From contig DASXUX010000022.1 of NCBI GenBank assembly GCA_036504595.1, positions 165,882-229,881 of the forward strand: 64,000 bases of DNA, read 5' to 3'. This stretch comes from DASXUX01 sp036504595. GTDB lineage: Bacteria > Planctomycetota > SZUA-567 > H5-PLA8. Below the pieces are notes generated by a model that had not been told where the DNA came from, ran no database searches, and saw only the letters and a program-made list of their open reading frames with translations. A program made the position numbers and the translations under genes. Below are positions 17,411 to 26,200 of the stretch, piece by piece; positions within the stretch are counted from its first letter, which is position 1; the number at the start of each line of letters is the position of its first letter.

Positions 17411-18934
17411 TCAGTGCGTCATCGCATACGTAACAATATTAACTCCCAGCCGCAGCGCATCCCCGCGTGCGTACCCCTTGCCCTGCGGGTGCTCGCTGCC
17501 CTGCCAGCCGCCGCCGAGATCGTAGCGGCTGTAGAGCACGCGCAGATCGCCGTCGATCAAGATGCCTTCCACCTGGGGCGTGTTGAGCTTCGGTTCCAGC
17601 CGCTGCACCGCCGGCGTGAACTCCACCTTGCCGATCTTGTAGTAGTTCGAATAGACCTCGTGATCGGCATCAATCTGCTTCAGTTCCGCGTTCGGCAGAA
17701 CTTTTTTCAGCTCTCGCCGCGCCGCAATATCGAACGCCTTCAGGCCCTGCGAATTGTCCAACAGCAGCGTCCCGCCGCGCGTCAAGAAGCCCTTTAGCGC
17801 GTCCGCTTCCGCTTCGCTCAGGGAGAAATCATGGCAGCCTGCGAAATACAGGAACTGCACGCCCTGCAAACTATCCTGTCCCAGAGCCACCGTCTTGCGC
17901 CGGAAGGTCAGCTTCACGTTCGTGCTCGTCGCCAATGCCCGGAGCAGGTTGCCCGGCCCACCCGGATCGCTGTTCCACACGCCGTTGTGCTTGACCTGCG
18001 CGAAGACGAACTCGTCGCCCTGAGACTTCTGGTCGCTCGTGCCGTACAGTTCCGGCCGCGCGTGGGCTTTTCCGAGCTCTGAATATCCGACTGCGTAGGA
18101 AACCATGTTCAATCCCAGCAGCGTCGCGCTCTCAATATCGTAGTAGACGGCCTGCTTGATGCGGAAGTCGGGCGTGAAGTTGTCCCAGCCGCAGCCCAAG
18201 CCCCACTTGCTGACGATCACACCCACTCGGCACCCGCAGTAAATGCCTTCCAGTTCCGGCATCTTCGCGCCGCCCATGGATGGGATGTTTGCCTTATCGA
18301 CGTCTGTGATCATGTGATAGATCGGATGATCCATCGGAATCTTGCGCAGGTTCTCTTCCGGGAAGGCTTGCTTGAGTGTTTTCACGCATCCTTCATAGAA
18401 GAACGGGCTTCCCGCCACCGAATCCATCCAGATCATGCCGCCGTTGAGCACATACTTGCGCAGCATTGCGATCTGTTCTTCCGGAAGCTTCAGCGTGCGG
18501 CCTCCAGAAAAGAACAGCACCGGAATCTCCGCCGGGTCGCCGCTGAAACTGTTCAGGTTGGTATCCACGACGTTGTATTGAAGCTTCAGGTACTGTGACG
18601 ATTTCCGCAGAAGCTGCTGACAATCGGCTGGTGCCATGTTCCAGTCCGCCACGTTCGCCTTAGAGCCGTCTTCCAGCGTAAAATCGGCCGACGCACCCCA
18701 CTGCACCTTGCCGATCAACGTTGGCGGCATCGGTTCGCGCTTGCGCTCGCTGCGCCGCAACGGTGTTGCCGGCAGCGGCAGTGGCGCCACGGCTTCGCCG
18801 CCTTTGAGGCGGTTCTTGTGAGCTTCCGGAGGGCGGCCGAGCGGCTTGAAGTAATCATCTTCGCTTAACGCCAAAGCAAAGCTGCATGACCCGGCCAGGA
18901 CCAGCAACACGGCCATTCGGAATGGATTGCACAT
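17411..18934 (-). CDS. Secreted DUF4159 domain protein, copy 2
   Basis: Paralogue of the gene at 7142-8665: same length (507 residues), same signal peptide plus two DUF4159-like regions. By eye about 23 residues differ, while many third codon positions differ, so the pair has been held by purifying selection or gene conversion. The ATG at 18934 is preferred over the TTG at 18949 because TGAGGG lies upstream at suitable distance. The duplicated segment also includes about 20 bases beyond the stop, with one heptamer unit. The first residues of the signal peptide differ most. Function unknown. Confidence 0.85.
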   Translation of the reverse strand: MCNPFRMAVLLVLAGSCSFALALSEDDYFKPLGRPPEAHKNRLKGGEAVAPLPLPATPLRRSERKREPMPPTLIGKVQWGASADFTLEDGSKANVADWNMAPADCQQLLRKSSQYLKLQYNVVDTNLNSFSGDPAEIPVLFFSGGRTLKLPEEQIAMLRKYVLNGGMIWMDSVAGSPFFYEGCVKTLKQAFPEENLRKIPMDHPIYHMITDVDKANIPSMGGAKMPELEGIYCGCRVGVIVSKWGLGCGWDNFTPDFRIKQAVYYDIESATLLGLNMVSYAVGYSELGKAHARPELYGTSDQKSQGDEFVFAQVKHNGVWNSDPGGPGNLLRALATSTNVKLTFRRKTVALGQDSLQGVQFLYFAGCHDFSLSEAEADALKGFLTRGGTLLLDNSQGLKAFDIAARRELKKVLPNAELKQIDADHEVYSNYYKIGKVEFTPAVQRLEPKLNTPQVEGILIDGDLRVLYSRYDLGGGWQGSEHPQGKGYARGDALRLGVNIVTYAMTH

Positions 18935-19316
18935 CGCTATAACCCTCAATCAGAGCCTCAAATCACGAATCTTCTATCCCTTGACGCAATGAATCAGGTG
19001 TTTGTTTGACGCTTTCTCTGAAGTTCGCCCAAAATTCTCTGCACATGTGCGGTGAGCTCCGGGTGAAAACAAAGGGGAAGGTTGCCAGAGAGCAAGGCCA
19101 CCGTCGCCCAAATCAGCATAATTTTCATTCGAGGATAACTTGTAAATGCTGAACTTGACATTTTGCTGGCATAAAAGTCCGAGCGCCTGACATCCAATCT
19201 GCAAACGGGGCTCACGCCTATTTGGGAGTCCCAAGGAGGTTTTCGAAGGCGAGTCCCGTTGTCCGGTGCTACCAGGCTCACAAGCGCTGGCAGGCCATTC
19301 AAGAGGAGGGCACGTG
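18935..19316. other. Intergenic region
   Basis: 382 bases between divergent genes. A minus-strand frame at 18994-19128 would give a 44-residue peptide with a hydrophobic start (MKIMLIWATVALLSG) but has no ribosome site; I do not call it. A TGCACATGTGC palindrome lies at 19041-19051 and an AAGGAGG at 19234 has no start codon at the right distance. Confidence 0.4.
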
Positions 19317-20072
19317 ATGAAGTTGAGTAACATCGGCTGTATCTGTGCCATCGCAGCGCTCGCGGGTAGCTGCCTGGCTTCCACAAGTGAGTTCCCCTAC
19401 GAAGGAGGGAAAATGCCCAGTATCGCCAAACCCGGTGAGGTTTGGTGCGTCGTAACTACGCCCGCGCGGTTCGAAAGCGTTTGTGAGCAAGTGATGGTCG
19501 AGAAGGCCAGTTGCCGATACGAAACCATTCCGGCCGTGTACGAAAACCAGTGCGAAACCGTTTGCTGCCGTGAAGAGAGCAAACGCTGCCATGATGTTCC
19601 CGCCGTGTACAAGACCGAAACGTATAGTGTCCAGAAGTGCGCGGAGCGCACCGAATGGAAGAAGGTGGATTGCTGCAATGCCGATTTGTCCGGCGGCGAA
19701 CACAAAGGTGACTGCTATGGGCTGGTCACGATTCCAGCGAAGTTTGAGACCTGCTCGCGCCAGGTGCTCGTGACGCCCGCCAGCAAGTGGTGGGAGACGA
19801 TCCCCGCGGAGTATAAGACGGTCGAGAAGCGTGTCTGCGTATCGCCGGAATCAAAACGCCGCATCGACATCCCGGCCCGTTATGAAACCCGCACCAAGCA
19901 GGTTTGTGTTGATCCCGGACATAAAGTCTGGCGCCTGACGACGTGCAGCGTTCCAACGGCAAGTGACTGTGGCTGCGCAGAAAAGCCGGCCTGCAAGACC
20001 TGCCTGGATCCGTGCAGTACCTGTTCTCACGAGTGGTTTGTCCCCGTACTGGATAATCAGCCCGCCCGCTGA
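19317..20072 (+). CDS. Secreted Cys-rich repeat protein
   Basis: Exported protein of 251 residues. The ATG at 19317 follows GAGGAGG and begins a signal peptide with a near-lipobox (LAGSC), so a lipoprotein is possible. The mature part is made of about six repeats of roughly 30 residues around (I/V)PA-x-Y-x-T/N, with conserved Val, Cys and Trp, for example TIPAVYENQ, DVPAVYKTE and TIPAEYKTV. Repeats with the PAxYxTVxxxV pattern occur in cell-envelope proteins of several phyla. There are about 28 Cys, so the protein is probably heavily disulfide-bonded outside the cytoplasm. It ends with a compact CGCAEKPACKTC cluster. Role unknown. Confidence 0.8.
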   Translation: MKLSNIGCICAIAALAGSCLASTSEFPYEGGKMPSIAKPGEVWCVVTTPARFESVCEQVMVEKASCRYETIPAVYENQCETVCCREESKRCHDVPAVYKTETYSVQKCAERTEWKKVDCCNADLSGGEHKGDCYGLVTIPAKFETCSRQVLVTPASKWWETIPAEYKTVEKRVCVSPESKRRIDIPARYETRTKQVCVDPGHKVWRLTTCSVPTASDCGCAEKPACKTCLDPCSTCSHEWFVPVLDNQPAR

Positions 20073-20096
20073 TCCTTCCGTGCGCCGTGCCCAACG

Positions 20097-20125
20097 AAAG
20101 GCGGCTCACTCTCCGGCCGCCTTTC
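20097..20125 (+). terminator. Rho-independent-like terminator
   Basis: AAAGGCGGC (20097-20105) pairs with GCCGCCTTT (20116-20124) around ten bases, 25 bases after the stop of the Cys-rich repeat gene. The T-run is short but the A/T flanks extend the stem. Confidence 0.7.
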
Positions 20126-20218
20126 TGCATGTGTTGACCTTGATGTGCCACGGGCAGCCTCTTGGGCCGTCGGCAGCCTGGCTGGTTCGGGTATAGGCGT
20201 GGATGCTTCAATCACAGG

Positions 20219-20271
20219 CCGAACCCCATACCCTAATCCCGATACCCCATACCCCCGCTCCGAACCCTACT
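20219..20271. repeat. Heptamer array (CCCATAC / CCGAACC)
   Basis: Degenerate units with a period near seven (ATACCCY/GATACCC) run up to and over the stop of the DinB gene. Same class as the other arrays in the window, with different unit sequence. Confidence 0.6.
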
Positions 20272-20761
20272 GCTCGTCCGCCGTGGGCCCGTAGACGCTG
20301 GGGAGCGGGACGTTAAGCAGGCGCAGGAAGACCGAGAGTTGCCCGCGATGGTGGTAGGCATGGCTCAGCACCATCGTGCGGATCGCGACGATCTTCGGCA
20401 GCGTGAAGACCTCGTGGCCATCGACGGCAAAGGTCCACGGGCGCATGAAGATTGCATCGGGCACGCCTTTCAGGACCGCCGTGGCGCCGACCAGATTGCC
20501 ATCGAACTTCGCGAGCAACTCCGCGACGCTGCCCGGCGAGAACGCCTTATAGTTGCCCATTTCGATGGCAAGGCGGTCTTTGGTCACGATGTCCTTGACC
20601 CATGCATTGATGTCGGTGAGATGCCCGGTGAGCTTGCGGAGCGTCATGGACTTCGCGTGCGGCTGCCAATCCATGGACGCCGCCGGAACGCGCTCCAGCA
20701 TCTTGCGCGTCGCCTTGGCTTCCTGCGCCAACTCCGCCGACAGACTTTCGCTGATCGCCAT
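20267..20761 (-). CDS. DinB family metal-dependent protein
   Basis: Four-helix-bundle protein of 164 residues in the DinB/YfiT superfamily, which includes damage-inducible proteins and thiol transferases with a His-bound metal. The expected ligands are visible: His47 (TGHLTD) and His134/His138 (SHAYHHRGQ). The ATG at 20761 has GGAGGGG upstream; an earlier in-frame ATG lacks one. It stands alone between PilT and the Cys-rich protein. Its thiol or substrate partner is unknown. Family firm, activity inferred. Confidence 0.85.
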   Translation of the reverse strand: MAISESLSAELAQEAKATRKMLERVPAASMDWQPHAKSMTLRKLTGHLTDINAWVKDIVTKDRLAIEMGNYKAFSPGSVAELLAKFDGNLVGATAVLKGVPDAIFMRPWTFAVDGHEVFTLPKIVAIRTMVLSHAYHHRGQLSVFLRLLNVPLPSVYGPTADEQ

Positions 20762-20997
20762 GGTCTGACCCCTCCAAAAAGTTGAATAATGACGAGCCCC
20801 CAACTCAGAAAAACTATAGAACGCCAGGAGCGGGAAGCGAGTTTTTTCGGGGGACGATTTTTTGCGGGGGCTGAGAGCAGGGCATCATCAGGCAAGCACG
20901 GCAAGGTGACGGATCAGCGGCTTGGTGTTTATCAGTGTAATGGGCGTGCTGCTGACGCCGGTCGTTCACCGCATCACGACAGATCCCCATAGACCGA

Positions 20998-22059
20998 TCA
21001 GTCCAACGCCTTCGATGTTGAGATGTACTTCAGCGCGATGTCGCGCGTGATCACGCCACGGCGATAGAGGTCCTTGAGCGCGGAATCCAGGCTCTGCATG
21101 CCGATCTTCGCGTGGGTTTCGATGATTGTGCCGATTTGCTGCGTCTTTCCTTCGCGAATCAGGTTCGCCACGGCCGGAACGTTCCGCAGCACCTCGACCA
21201 CCGGGATGCGGCCCTTCCCATCGGCCCGCGGCAGCAAGCGCTGCGAGACGATCGCCAGGAGACAGAAGCTGAGTTGCGTGCGGATCTGGTTCTGCTGATG
21301 GGGCGGGAAGACGTCGATAATGCGATCGACGGATTGCACGGCGGAGTTCGTGTGCAGCGTCGCCAGAACCATGTGCCCGGTTTCCGCGGCGGTCAGCGCC
21401 ACCGACATGCTCTCAAGATCCCGCAACTCGCCGATCTGGATCACGTCGGGATCCTGGCGCAAAACGTGCTTCAGCGCGGCGGCAAACGTGTGCGTGTCGT
21501 CGCCGACCTCGCGCTGGTCGATAATCGACTTCTTCGACGTGTGAAGGTACTCGATCGGATCTTCGACCGTGACAATATGGCAGCGGCGGTGCTGGTTGAT
21601 CAGGTCGAGCAGAGCGGCCTGGCTCGTCGATTTGCCGTGGCCGGTCGGGCCGGTGAACAGAAGCAGGCCCTGCGGTTGCATCCCCAGCTCGGTAAGGACC
21701 GCCGGGAGATTCAGGTCGTCCAGCGATGGGATGAGCGCCGGAATCAGGCGGAAGACGAATGCGCTGGCGCCCTTCTGGCGATATGCGTTTCCGCGGAAAC
21801 GCGCCTTGCTGCGGTATTGCACCGAGAAGTCCAGCTCCCATTCGCGTTCGAACTGCGCGATCTGGTCCTGCGAGAGCACGCTATAAAGGAGGCGTAGCGA
21901 ATCGTCGGGGGTGAGCGGCGGAAGATCGAACTGCACAACTGCGCCATTCAACCGAGCCGAAGGCGGCACGCCGGCCGTGAAGATGATGTCGCTCGCCCCG
22001 CGATCAATGGCGGCCTCAAAGAACTTGAATATCTCGAGCTTCTTTTCTTGTGAGTTCAT
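20998..22059 (-). CDS. pilT: Type IV pilus twitching ATPase PilT
   Basis: Cytoplasmic hexameric ATPase that drives pilus retraction; 353 residues, usual length. Walker A is GPTGHGKS (137-144), with His in place of the common Ser. The Asp box is VTVEDPIEYLH (163-173), Walker B is VIQIGELRD (206-214) and the His box is TGHMVLATLHTN (228-239). The start ATG has GGAG at suitable distance. The family's C-terminal AIRNLIRE-like motif appears as VANLIREGKTQQ. No other pilus assembly gene is adjacent; a prepilin gene lies at 60.1 kb. Confident as PilT or a close PilU-like paralogue. Confidence 0.93.
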   Translation of the reverse strand: MNSQEKKLEIFKFFEAAIDRGASDIIFTAGVPPSARLNGAVVQFDLPPLTPDDSLRLLYSVLSQDQIAQFEREWELDFSVQYRSKARFRGNAYRQKGASAFVFRLIPALIPSLDDLNLPAVLTELGMQPQGLLLFTGPTGHGKSTSQAALLDLINQHRRCHIVTVEDPIEYLHTSKKSIIDQREVGDDTHTFAAALKHVLRQDPDVIQIGELRDLESMSVALTAAETGHMVLATLHTNSAVQSVDRIIDVFPPHQQNQIRTQLSFCLLAIVSQRLLPRADGKGRIPVVEVLRNVPAVANLIREGKTQQIGTIIETHAKIGMQSLDSALKDLYRRGVITRDIALKYISTSKALD

Positions 22060-22072
22060 TTCGGCTCCGCTT

Positions 22073-22210
22073 CAGACTCCTGAGTCTAGAGTCGAGAAGT
22101 CGAGTAGTCTATGGCTGATCGCGAGCCATCAGAGCAAGCTGAACACTTCGGGAGTACCCGATCAAGGAAGCCTTCGACTTCTAGATTTCTAGACTTCCAG
22201 ACTTCTGGAC
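22073..22210. repeat. Paired short-period repeats (GAGTC and AGACTTC units)
   Basis: Two degenerate arrays, at 22073-22110 (GAGTCTA/GAGTCGA units) and at 22176-22210 (AGACTTCN units, period near eight), about 65 bases apart. The second runs into the last codons of the GT4 gene. They lie between pilT and the GT4 gene. Confidence 0.6.
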
Positions 22211-23422
22211 TAGCTGTTCGAAGAGCATCGTTAGTTCATTGGCGGTGCGCCGGACATCGTACAAACGCTCCACGCGTTCGCGGGCCGCCCGGCCCATCTC
22301 GGCGCGCAACTCCCGGTCGCGCAGGAGGGTGGCGCACGCGCTCGCCATCGCGCCGACGTCGCCGGGCGCAGTCAAGAGCCCCGTCACGTGGTCGTCCACA
22401 ATCTCGCTTTTCGCTCCCGAGTTCGTCGAGACCACTGGCAAGCCGGCCGCGCCGGCTTCGGCCAGCACGCGCCCAAACGGCTCGTTCTCGCTGCACGAAG
22501 CCAATACGTCGGCGGCGCACATCAGTTCAGGAACGTCTTCGCGCTGATGGAGCACCTTCAGCGCACTGGGGCCGAGCGCCAGCTTGCGCGCCTGCTCCCT
22601 CAAGAGTTCCTCGTACGCGGCATTCTCGCCAGCCTGGTCGCTGCCGGCCAGCAGCCCAACCGTGCCGGGCACAACGCTGCGTATCGCCGACAGAGCCGCG
22701 AAGAAATCCTCGTGCTTTTTCCAGGGCACGTAGGCGCCAACGCTCAAGACGACCGGCCGCTGCGCTTCGATGCCCAGCTCGGATCGCACCCGCGTGCGCA
22801 CCTCGGCCCATTTTTTCGGTTCGGGAATGCGGCGCAGATCGATGCCGTTGTCGATGCGGTGAATCTTGGAAGTGGGAACGCGGCCTTGCAGCAAATACGT
22901 TTCGACCGCTCGCGAAATGGCCACGACGCCGACTGCGGATCTGCCGAGGATACGCGCCATTCCGTGCATCGGCATCATGTCGCGGCAGTGCCAGACGTGC
23001 GGTACCTGGCTCTGGCGCGTGACTTCCCACGCCAGGAGTGCGGCAGCGTTGGTATTCCCGTGCACCAGATCGATCTTCAGTTCACTGCAGATTTCGCTGA
23101 TTTCACGCGCGGACCGGTGCATGGCGCGGAGTTGTCCGGCCATCAGAACCGGATGAATCGTGCGGCGGAATCGGCGCAGCGAAAGCTCATGCACGCGCAC
23201 ACCGCTGGTTTGCAGCACGCGTGAAAGCGGGCTGTCATGCGGGACGCAGGCATGCAGTTCGATGCGTTCAGGGGGTATTGCGGCAACTACTTCGGCCAGC
23301 GACAGCTCCGCGCCGCCGAGTTCGCCCGAGACGGACAGCAACAGCACTCGCAGAGCTGTTGAGGGCGTGTCGTCCAGATGAATTTGCACCCGTTGGGTCT
23401 TGGTGCGCCGCTCAGTTGCCAT
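22181..23422 (-). CDS. Glycosyltransferase family 4
   Basis: Retaining GT-B glycosyltransferase of 413 residues, probably adding a sugar to a surface glycan. The N-terminal acceptor domain starts LRVLLLSVSGELGGAELSL, and GG-A near the start is typical of GT4. The nucleotide-sugar domain has SVGAYVPWKKHEDF and the E-x7-E region ENEPFGRVLAEAGAAGLPV, then IVDDHVTGLL. The ATG at 23422 has AAGGA upstream; the frame is open much further without coding character. The last codons overlap a short-period repeat, so the C-terminus may have been altered by it. Sugar and acceptor unknown. Confidence 0.9.
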   Translation of the reverse strand: MATERRTKTQRVQIHLDDTPSTALRVLLLSVSGELGGAELSLAEVVAAIPPERIELHACVPHDSPLSRVLQTSGVRVHELSLRRFRRTIHPVLMAGQLRAMHRSAREISEICSELKIDLVHGNTNAAALLAWEVTRQSQVPHVWHCRDMMPMHGMARILGRSAVGVVAISRAVETYLLQGRVPTSKIHRIDNGIDLRRIPEPKKWAEVRTRVRSELGIEAQRPVVLSVGAYVPWKKHEDFFAALSAIRSVVPGTVGLLAGSDQAGENAAYEELLREQARKLALGPSALKVLHQREDVPELMCAADVLASCSENEPFGRVLAEAGAAGLPVVSTNSGAKSEIVDDHVTGLLTAPGDVGAMASACATLLRDRELRAEMGRAARERVERLYDVRRTANELTMLFEQLVQKSGSLEI

Positions 23423-23617
23423 CGCACGTCCTTCTTTTCCTGCGAGGCTACACGGTTGCCGGGAATTGACAAGACGGAACAATAGGGTCGGATAGGCACG
23501 CTCTGAATCGAAAATTCGGAGCGTGGCGCGCAGGCTGGAGAGTCCTTGACGACCGCCGTCTGAAAGGGCATATTCAGAAGAAGCAAAAAGAACCGTGATG
23601 CGCAGCGGGGATAAAGA

Positions 23618-24007
23618 GTGAAACACGTGTTTAGGGCGATGAAAGCAGACGGAGGCACACCGCTGCTGGGGAACTCCCGCCGGACGCTGGGCGCAAAACC
23701 TGGCGCTCCACCGGAAGGCGACATTCCATTGAGCGCGGACGGCAGAGTCGCGCCGTGTTCGGGCGGGATGTCGGTCACCCCTGATGACCCCAAAAGGTTG
23801 CCCAAACATCGGTTACCATGGGCTTTGGGCGGGGATGGTCGCGACCCGCTATTTCGTTATCCCGTCTCCGCGTTGCCAGAAACATTGACCTTGCGCCTCG
23901 AAAATGCTGCGCACGCGTTCATGGAACCACGGGCGGAATGTGCCTTTTGTGAATACCAAGCCGCGATCCACGGAACGCGCGATGATTGGGAGATGTGCCA
24001 TGTCTGA
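23618..24007 (+). CDS. Unknown protein of three-gene module, possible toxin
   Basis: Protein of 122-129 residues (ATG 23639 or GTG 23618). The sequence LLGNSRRTLGA, then DGRVAPCSGGMSV, then LPKHR and GGDGRDPLF, matches a widespread uncharacterised family I know from memory. Its AP-x-(S/T)GG-x-SV block resembles the region around APDTGGTSV in Tse2-type toxins, so an ADP-ribosyltransferase-like toxin is a weak possibility. It overlaps the next gene by eight bases (ATGTCTGA), a sign of tight coupling. No signal peptide. Function unproven. Confidence 0.65.
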   Translation: MKHVFRAMKADGGTPLLGNSRRTLGAKPGAPPEGDIPLSADGRVAPCSGGMSVTPDDPKRLPKHRLPWALGGDGRDPLFRYPVSALPETLTLRLENAAHAFMEPRAECAFCEYQAAIHGTRDDWEMCHV

Positions 24008-24269
24008 CGCGCTCGAAGGTTACCGTCAGCTCCAGGATAAGCTCTCGTGGGTTCGCTGGACGCACTTGGGGCACGACTCCGATGAAGAGGACGCCGTCCT
24101 GGATGAAATGGACGGAGTATGGTGGAGTCTGAGTGAGGAGGAGCGGAGAAGCATTTCGGCTGAGCCGCCCCGTGCCGACCTGATTCAGGGAGAGCAGAAG
24201 ACTACCAGTGTAGTGGATGTTGACATCAGTCGCCATCCAGGAGCTGTGCGGCGCTACGTCGCCGCCTAG
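24000..24269 (+). CDS. Small acidic unknown protein of three-gene module
   Basis: Protein of 89 residues whose ATG overlaps the preceding stop. The core VLDEMDGVWWSLSEEERRSI is a short helical motif (LDEMD-x-x-WW-x-LS-x-EER) that recurs in small uncharacterised proteins. It is acidic, of the size of an immunity protein or antitoxin, and is placed directly after its partner. The gene after it starts ten bases downstream. Function inferred only from context. Confidence 0.65.
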   Translation: MSDALEGYRQLQDKLSWVRWTHLGHDSDEEDAVLDEMDGVWWSLSEEERRSISAEPPRADLIQGEQKTTSVVDVDISRHPGAVRRYVAA

Positions 24270-24278
24270 GATGCAAAC

Positions 24279-24698
24279 GTGTACATCACTGCGCATCGCG
24301 TGACATCGCCCGGCAGCGGAGCAACGGGCATCAACTGTTTTCTTCACAGGCACGGCTGCCTGCTTGGGATCGATGCTTCCTGGGACAACAAGGAAGTTGA
24401 CCGGGTCGTCTACGACAATCCTGGCACCCTCGTGGCACAGACAACGAGTTTGCCGCCCGGCGGCAACAATGTTCTGAGTTACCTGGATGTAATCGCAGAA
24501 GACTCGACTCCGCCTGTCGCCATCGCCCAAGCGCTCCAGGAGTTTGGCGCGCTCATCGGAACCGAGGACTTTCCAATGGCCAAGGTCTTCGGTGGCGTGG
24601 CCGTCAGGTTTTCCCTTGTGCTGGGTCTCAAGGGTAAGGAGGAGTTCGAGTATCCCGCTCTGGAAGCTGCGGTGTCTGCGATAGCCAAAAAGGTATGA
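24279..24698 (+). CDS. Unknown protein, third gene of module
   Basis: Protein of 139 residues starting at a GTG ten bases after the preceding stop, with AGGA upstream. It begins MYITAHRVTSPGSGATGINCF and appears to be a mixed alpha/beta cytoplasmic protein with no signal or membrane segment. I do not recognise the family. Spacing and direction make it part of the same transcript as the two genes before it. It converges with the DAHP synthase gene, whose stop lies only three bases away. Confidence 0.65.
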   Translation: MYITAHRVTSPGSGATGINCFLHRHGCLLGIDASWDNKEVDRVVYDNPGTLVAQTTSLPPGGNNVLSYLDVIAEDSTPPVAIAQALQEFGALIGTEDFPMAKVFGGVAVRFSLVLGLKGKEEFEYPALEAAVSAIAKKV

Positions 24699-24701
24699 AC
24701 C

Positions 24702-26039
24702 CTATTTTCCCTTCATTCGCCGCGCGATGAGTAACGACACCTCCAGCGCCTGTTCGTAGTTCAGGCGCGGATCGACTTCCGACGCGTACGCGCGCTCCAG
24801 ATCGCCGTCCGAAAGGCCACGCGCTCCGCCTGTGCATTCGGTGATGATTTCGCCGGTGAGTTCCAGGTGCACGCCGCCCAGCGAGGAGCCGCAGGCGTTG
24901 TGAACGTCGAAAGCCTGTTCGATTTCGCTGAGAATGTCCTCGAAGCGCCGCGTCTTGCGCCCGGATTCGGCGCTGACGGTATTGCCGTGCATCGGATCGC
25001 AGCACCACAGGACGGTGCGCCGGGACAGCTTGACCGCGTCGATAAGCGGCGGCAGTTCCTTCGCGATTTTTTGCGTGCCGAAGCGGTGGATCAGTGTCAG
25101 CTTGCCCGGTTCGTCGCGTGGATTGAGCGCCTGGATAAGCCCGAGCAATTCGTCCGGCGTGGTGCCGGTACCCACCTTCACGGCGATGGGATTGCTGATG
25201 CCACGGAAGAATTCGATGTGGGCGCCATCGAGCTGCCGCGTGCGGTTCCCGATCCATGGAAAATGTGTGCTCAGATCGTACCAGCCTTCGCGGCGCGGCA
25301 CGTGGCGCGTCTGCGCCTGCTCATAGTCGAGGCACAGGCCTTCGTGACTGGTGAAGAACTCGCTGCGCCGCACTTCGTCCAGATGCCGGCCTGCAACGAT
25401 TTCAAGAAAGCGCAGTGAGTTGGCGATGTGATCGACGACCGTCTGGTAATCGCCGGCGTGAGCGGCCGTTTTGGCGAAGTCCAGGTTCCACCATTCCGGA
25501 TGGTGCAGGTCCGCGAATCCGCCGCCGACCAGGCCGCGGATGAAATTGAGCGTCAGCGCGGCGCGTTCGTAGCCGCGGAGGAGAAGGTCGGGGTCGGGCG
25601 TGCGGGCTTCGAGCGTGAACTCCGGATGGTTGATCAGATCGCCGCGGTAGACCGGCAGCGTGACGCCGCCGCGCGTCTCGGTGTCCGACGAACGCGGCTT
25701 GGCGTACTGCCCGGCAAAACGGCCGACGCGGATCACACGGCGTTGCGAGCCATACGCGAGCACCATGCTCATCTGCAGCAGGATCTTCAGCTTCGCGACG
25801 ATCGGGTCCGAGCGGCAGTCGGCGAAGCGTTCGGCGCAGTCGCCGCCTTGCAGCAAAAAGACTTCGCCGCGCTGAGCGGCCGCAAGCTGCTCCTTTAAGG
25901 ATTCGATTTCCCAGCTTGTGACCAGGGGCGGCAGAGCGTAGATGGCGGCCAGCGTTTGCTGAAGCTTTTGGCAGTCGGGGTACTTGACGGATTGAGCTGC
26001 TTTCTTGTTTTGCCAGGACGTGGGTGACCAGTCGTTCAT
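24702..26039 (-). CDS. Class II 3-deoxy-7-phosphoheptulonate synthase
   Basis: First enzyme of the shikimate pathway: condenses phosphoenolpyruvate with erythrose 4-phosphate. It has 445 residues and is of the class II (plant/AroH-II) type. The metal Cys is in LLQGGDCAE (Cys68), the metal His in WCCDPMHGNT and the Glu in GVHLELTGE; the substrate loop FRGISNPIAVKVG is present. The ATG at 26039 is chosen by family alignment (start DWSPTSWQ), although the ribosome site is weak. No other aro gene is adjacent. Some class II members act in secondary metabolism, but nothing here suggests that. Confidence 0.93.
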   Translation of the reverse strand: MNDWSPTSWQNKKAAQSVKYPDCQKLQQTLAAIYALPPLVTSWEIESLKEQLAAAQRGEVFLLQGGDCAERFADCRSDPIVAKLKILLQMSMVLAYGSQRRVIRVGRFAGQYAKPRSSDTETRGGVTLPVYRGDLINHPEFTLEARTPDPDLLLRGYERAALTLNFIRGLVGGGFADLHHPEWWNLDFAKTAAHAGDYQTVVDHIANSLRFLEIVAGRHLDEVRRSEFFTSHEGLCLDYEQAQTRHVPRREGWYDLSTHFPWIGNRTRQLDGAHIEFFRGISNPIAVKVGTGTTPDELLGLIQALNPRDEPGKLTLIHRFGTQKIAKELPPLIDAVKLSRRTVLWCCDPMHGNTVSAESGRKTRRFEDILSEIEQAFDVHNACGSSLGGVHLELTGEIITECTGGARGLSDGDLERAYASEVDPRLNYEQALEVSLLIARRMKGK

Positions 26040-26173
26040 GTTCTGTCGCTTTGACCTCGTTGAGCTCCGTGAGCGTTCCATAATCGATGACTATATTTCA
26101 TGTGGGCGCGCTGCGCTACTGCCGACAGTGGAGCAAGCTGTCTTGCCTGCTGAATCTTGCTGGGTTGCGACTC

Positions 26174-26193
26174 GGCAGGCTGGACAGCCTGCC
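26174..26193. repeat. GGCAGGCT/AGCCTGCC palindrome
   Basis: An eight-base stem around four bases between the nitroreductase stop and the DAHP synthase gene, flanked by CTCG and CCCAC. It resembles the dispersed GC-rich palindromes of this window, with a different core. Confidence 0.5.
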
Positions 26194-26200
26194 CCACGTC

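Noticed and set aside
18994..19128. 44-residue peptide with a hydrophobic start (minus strand)
   Set aside because: No ribosome site and no supporting context; kept only as a note.
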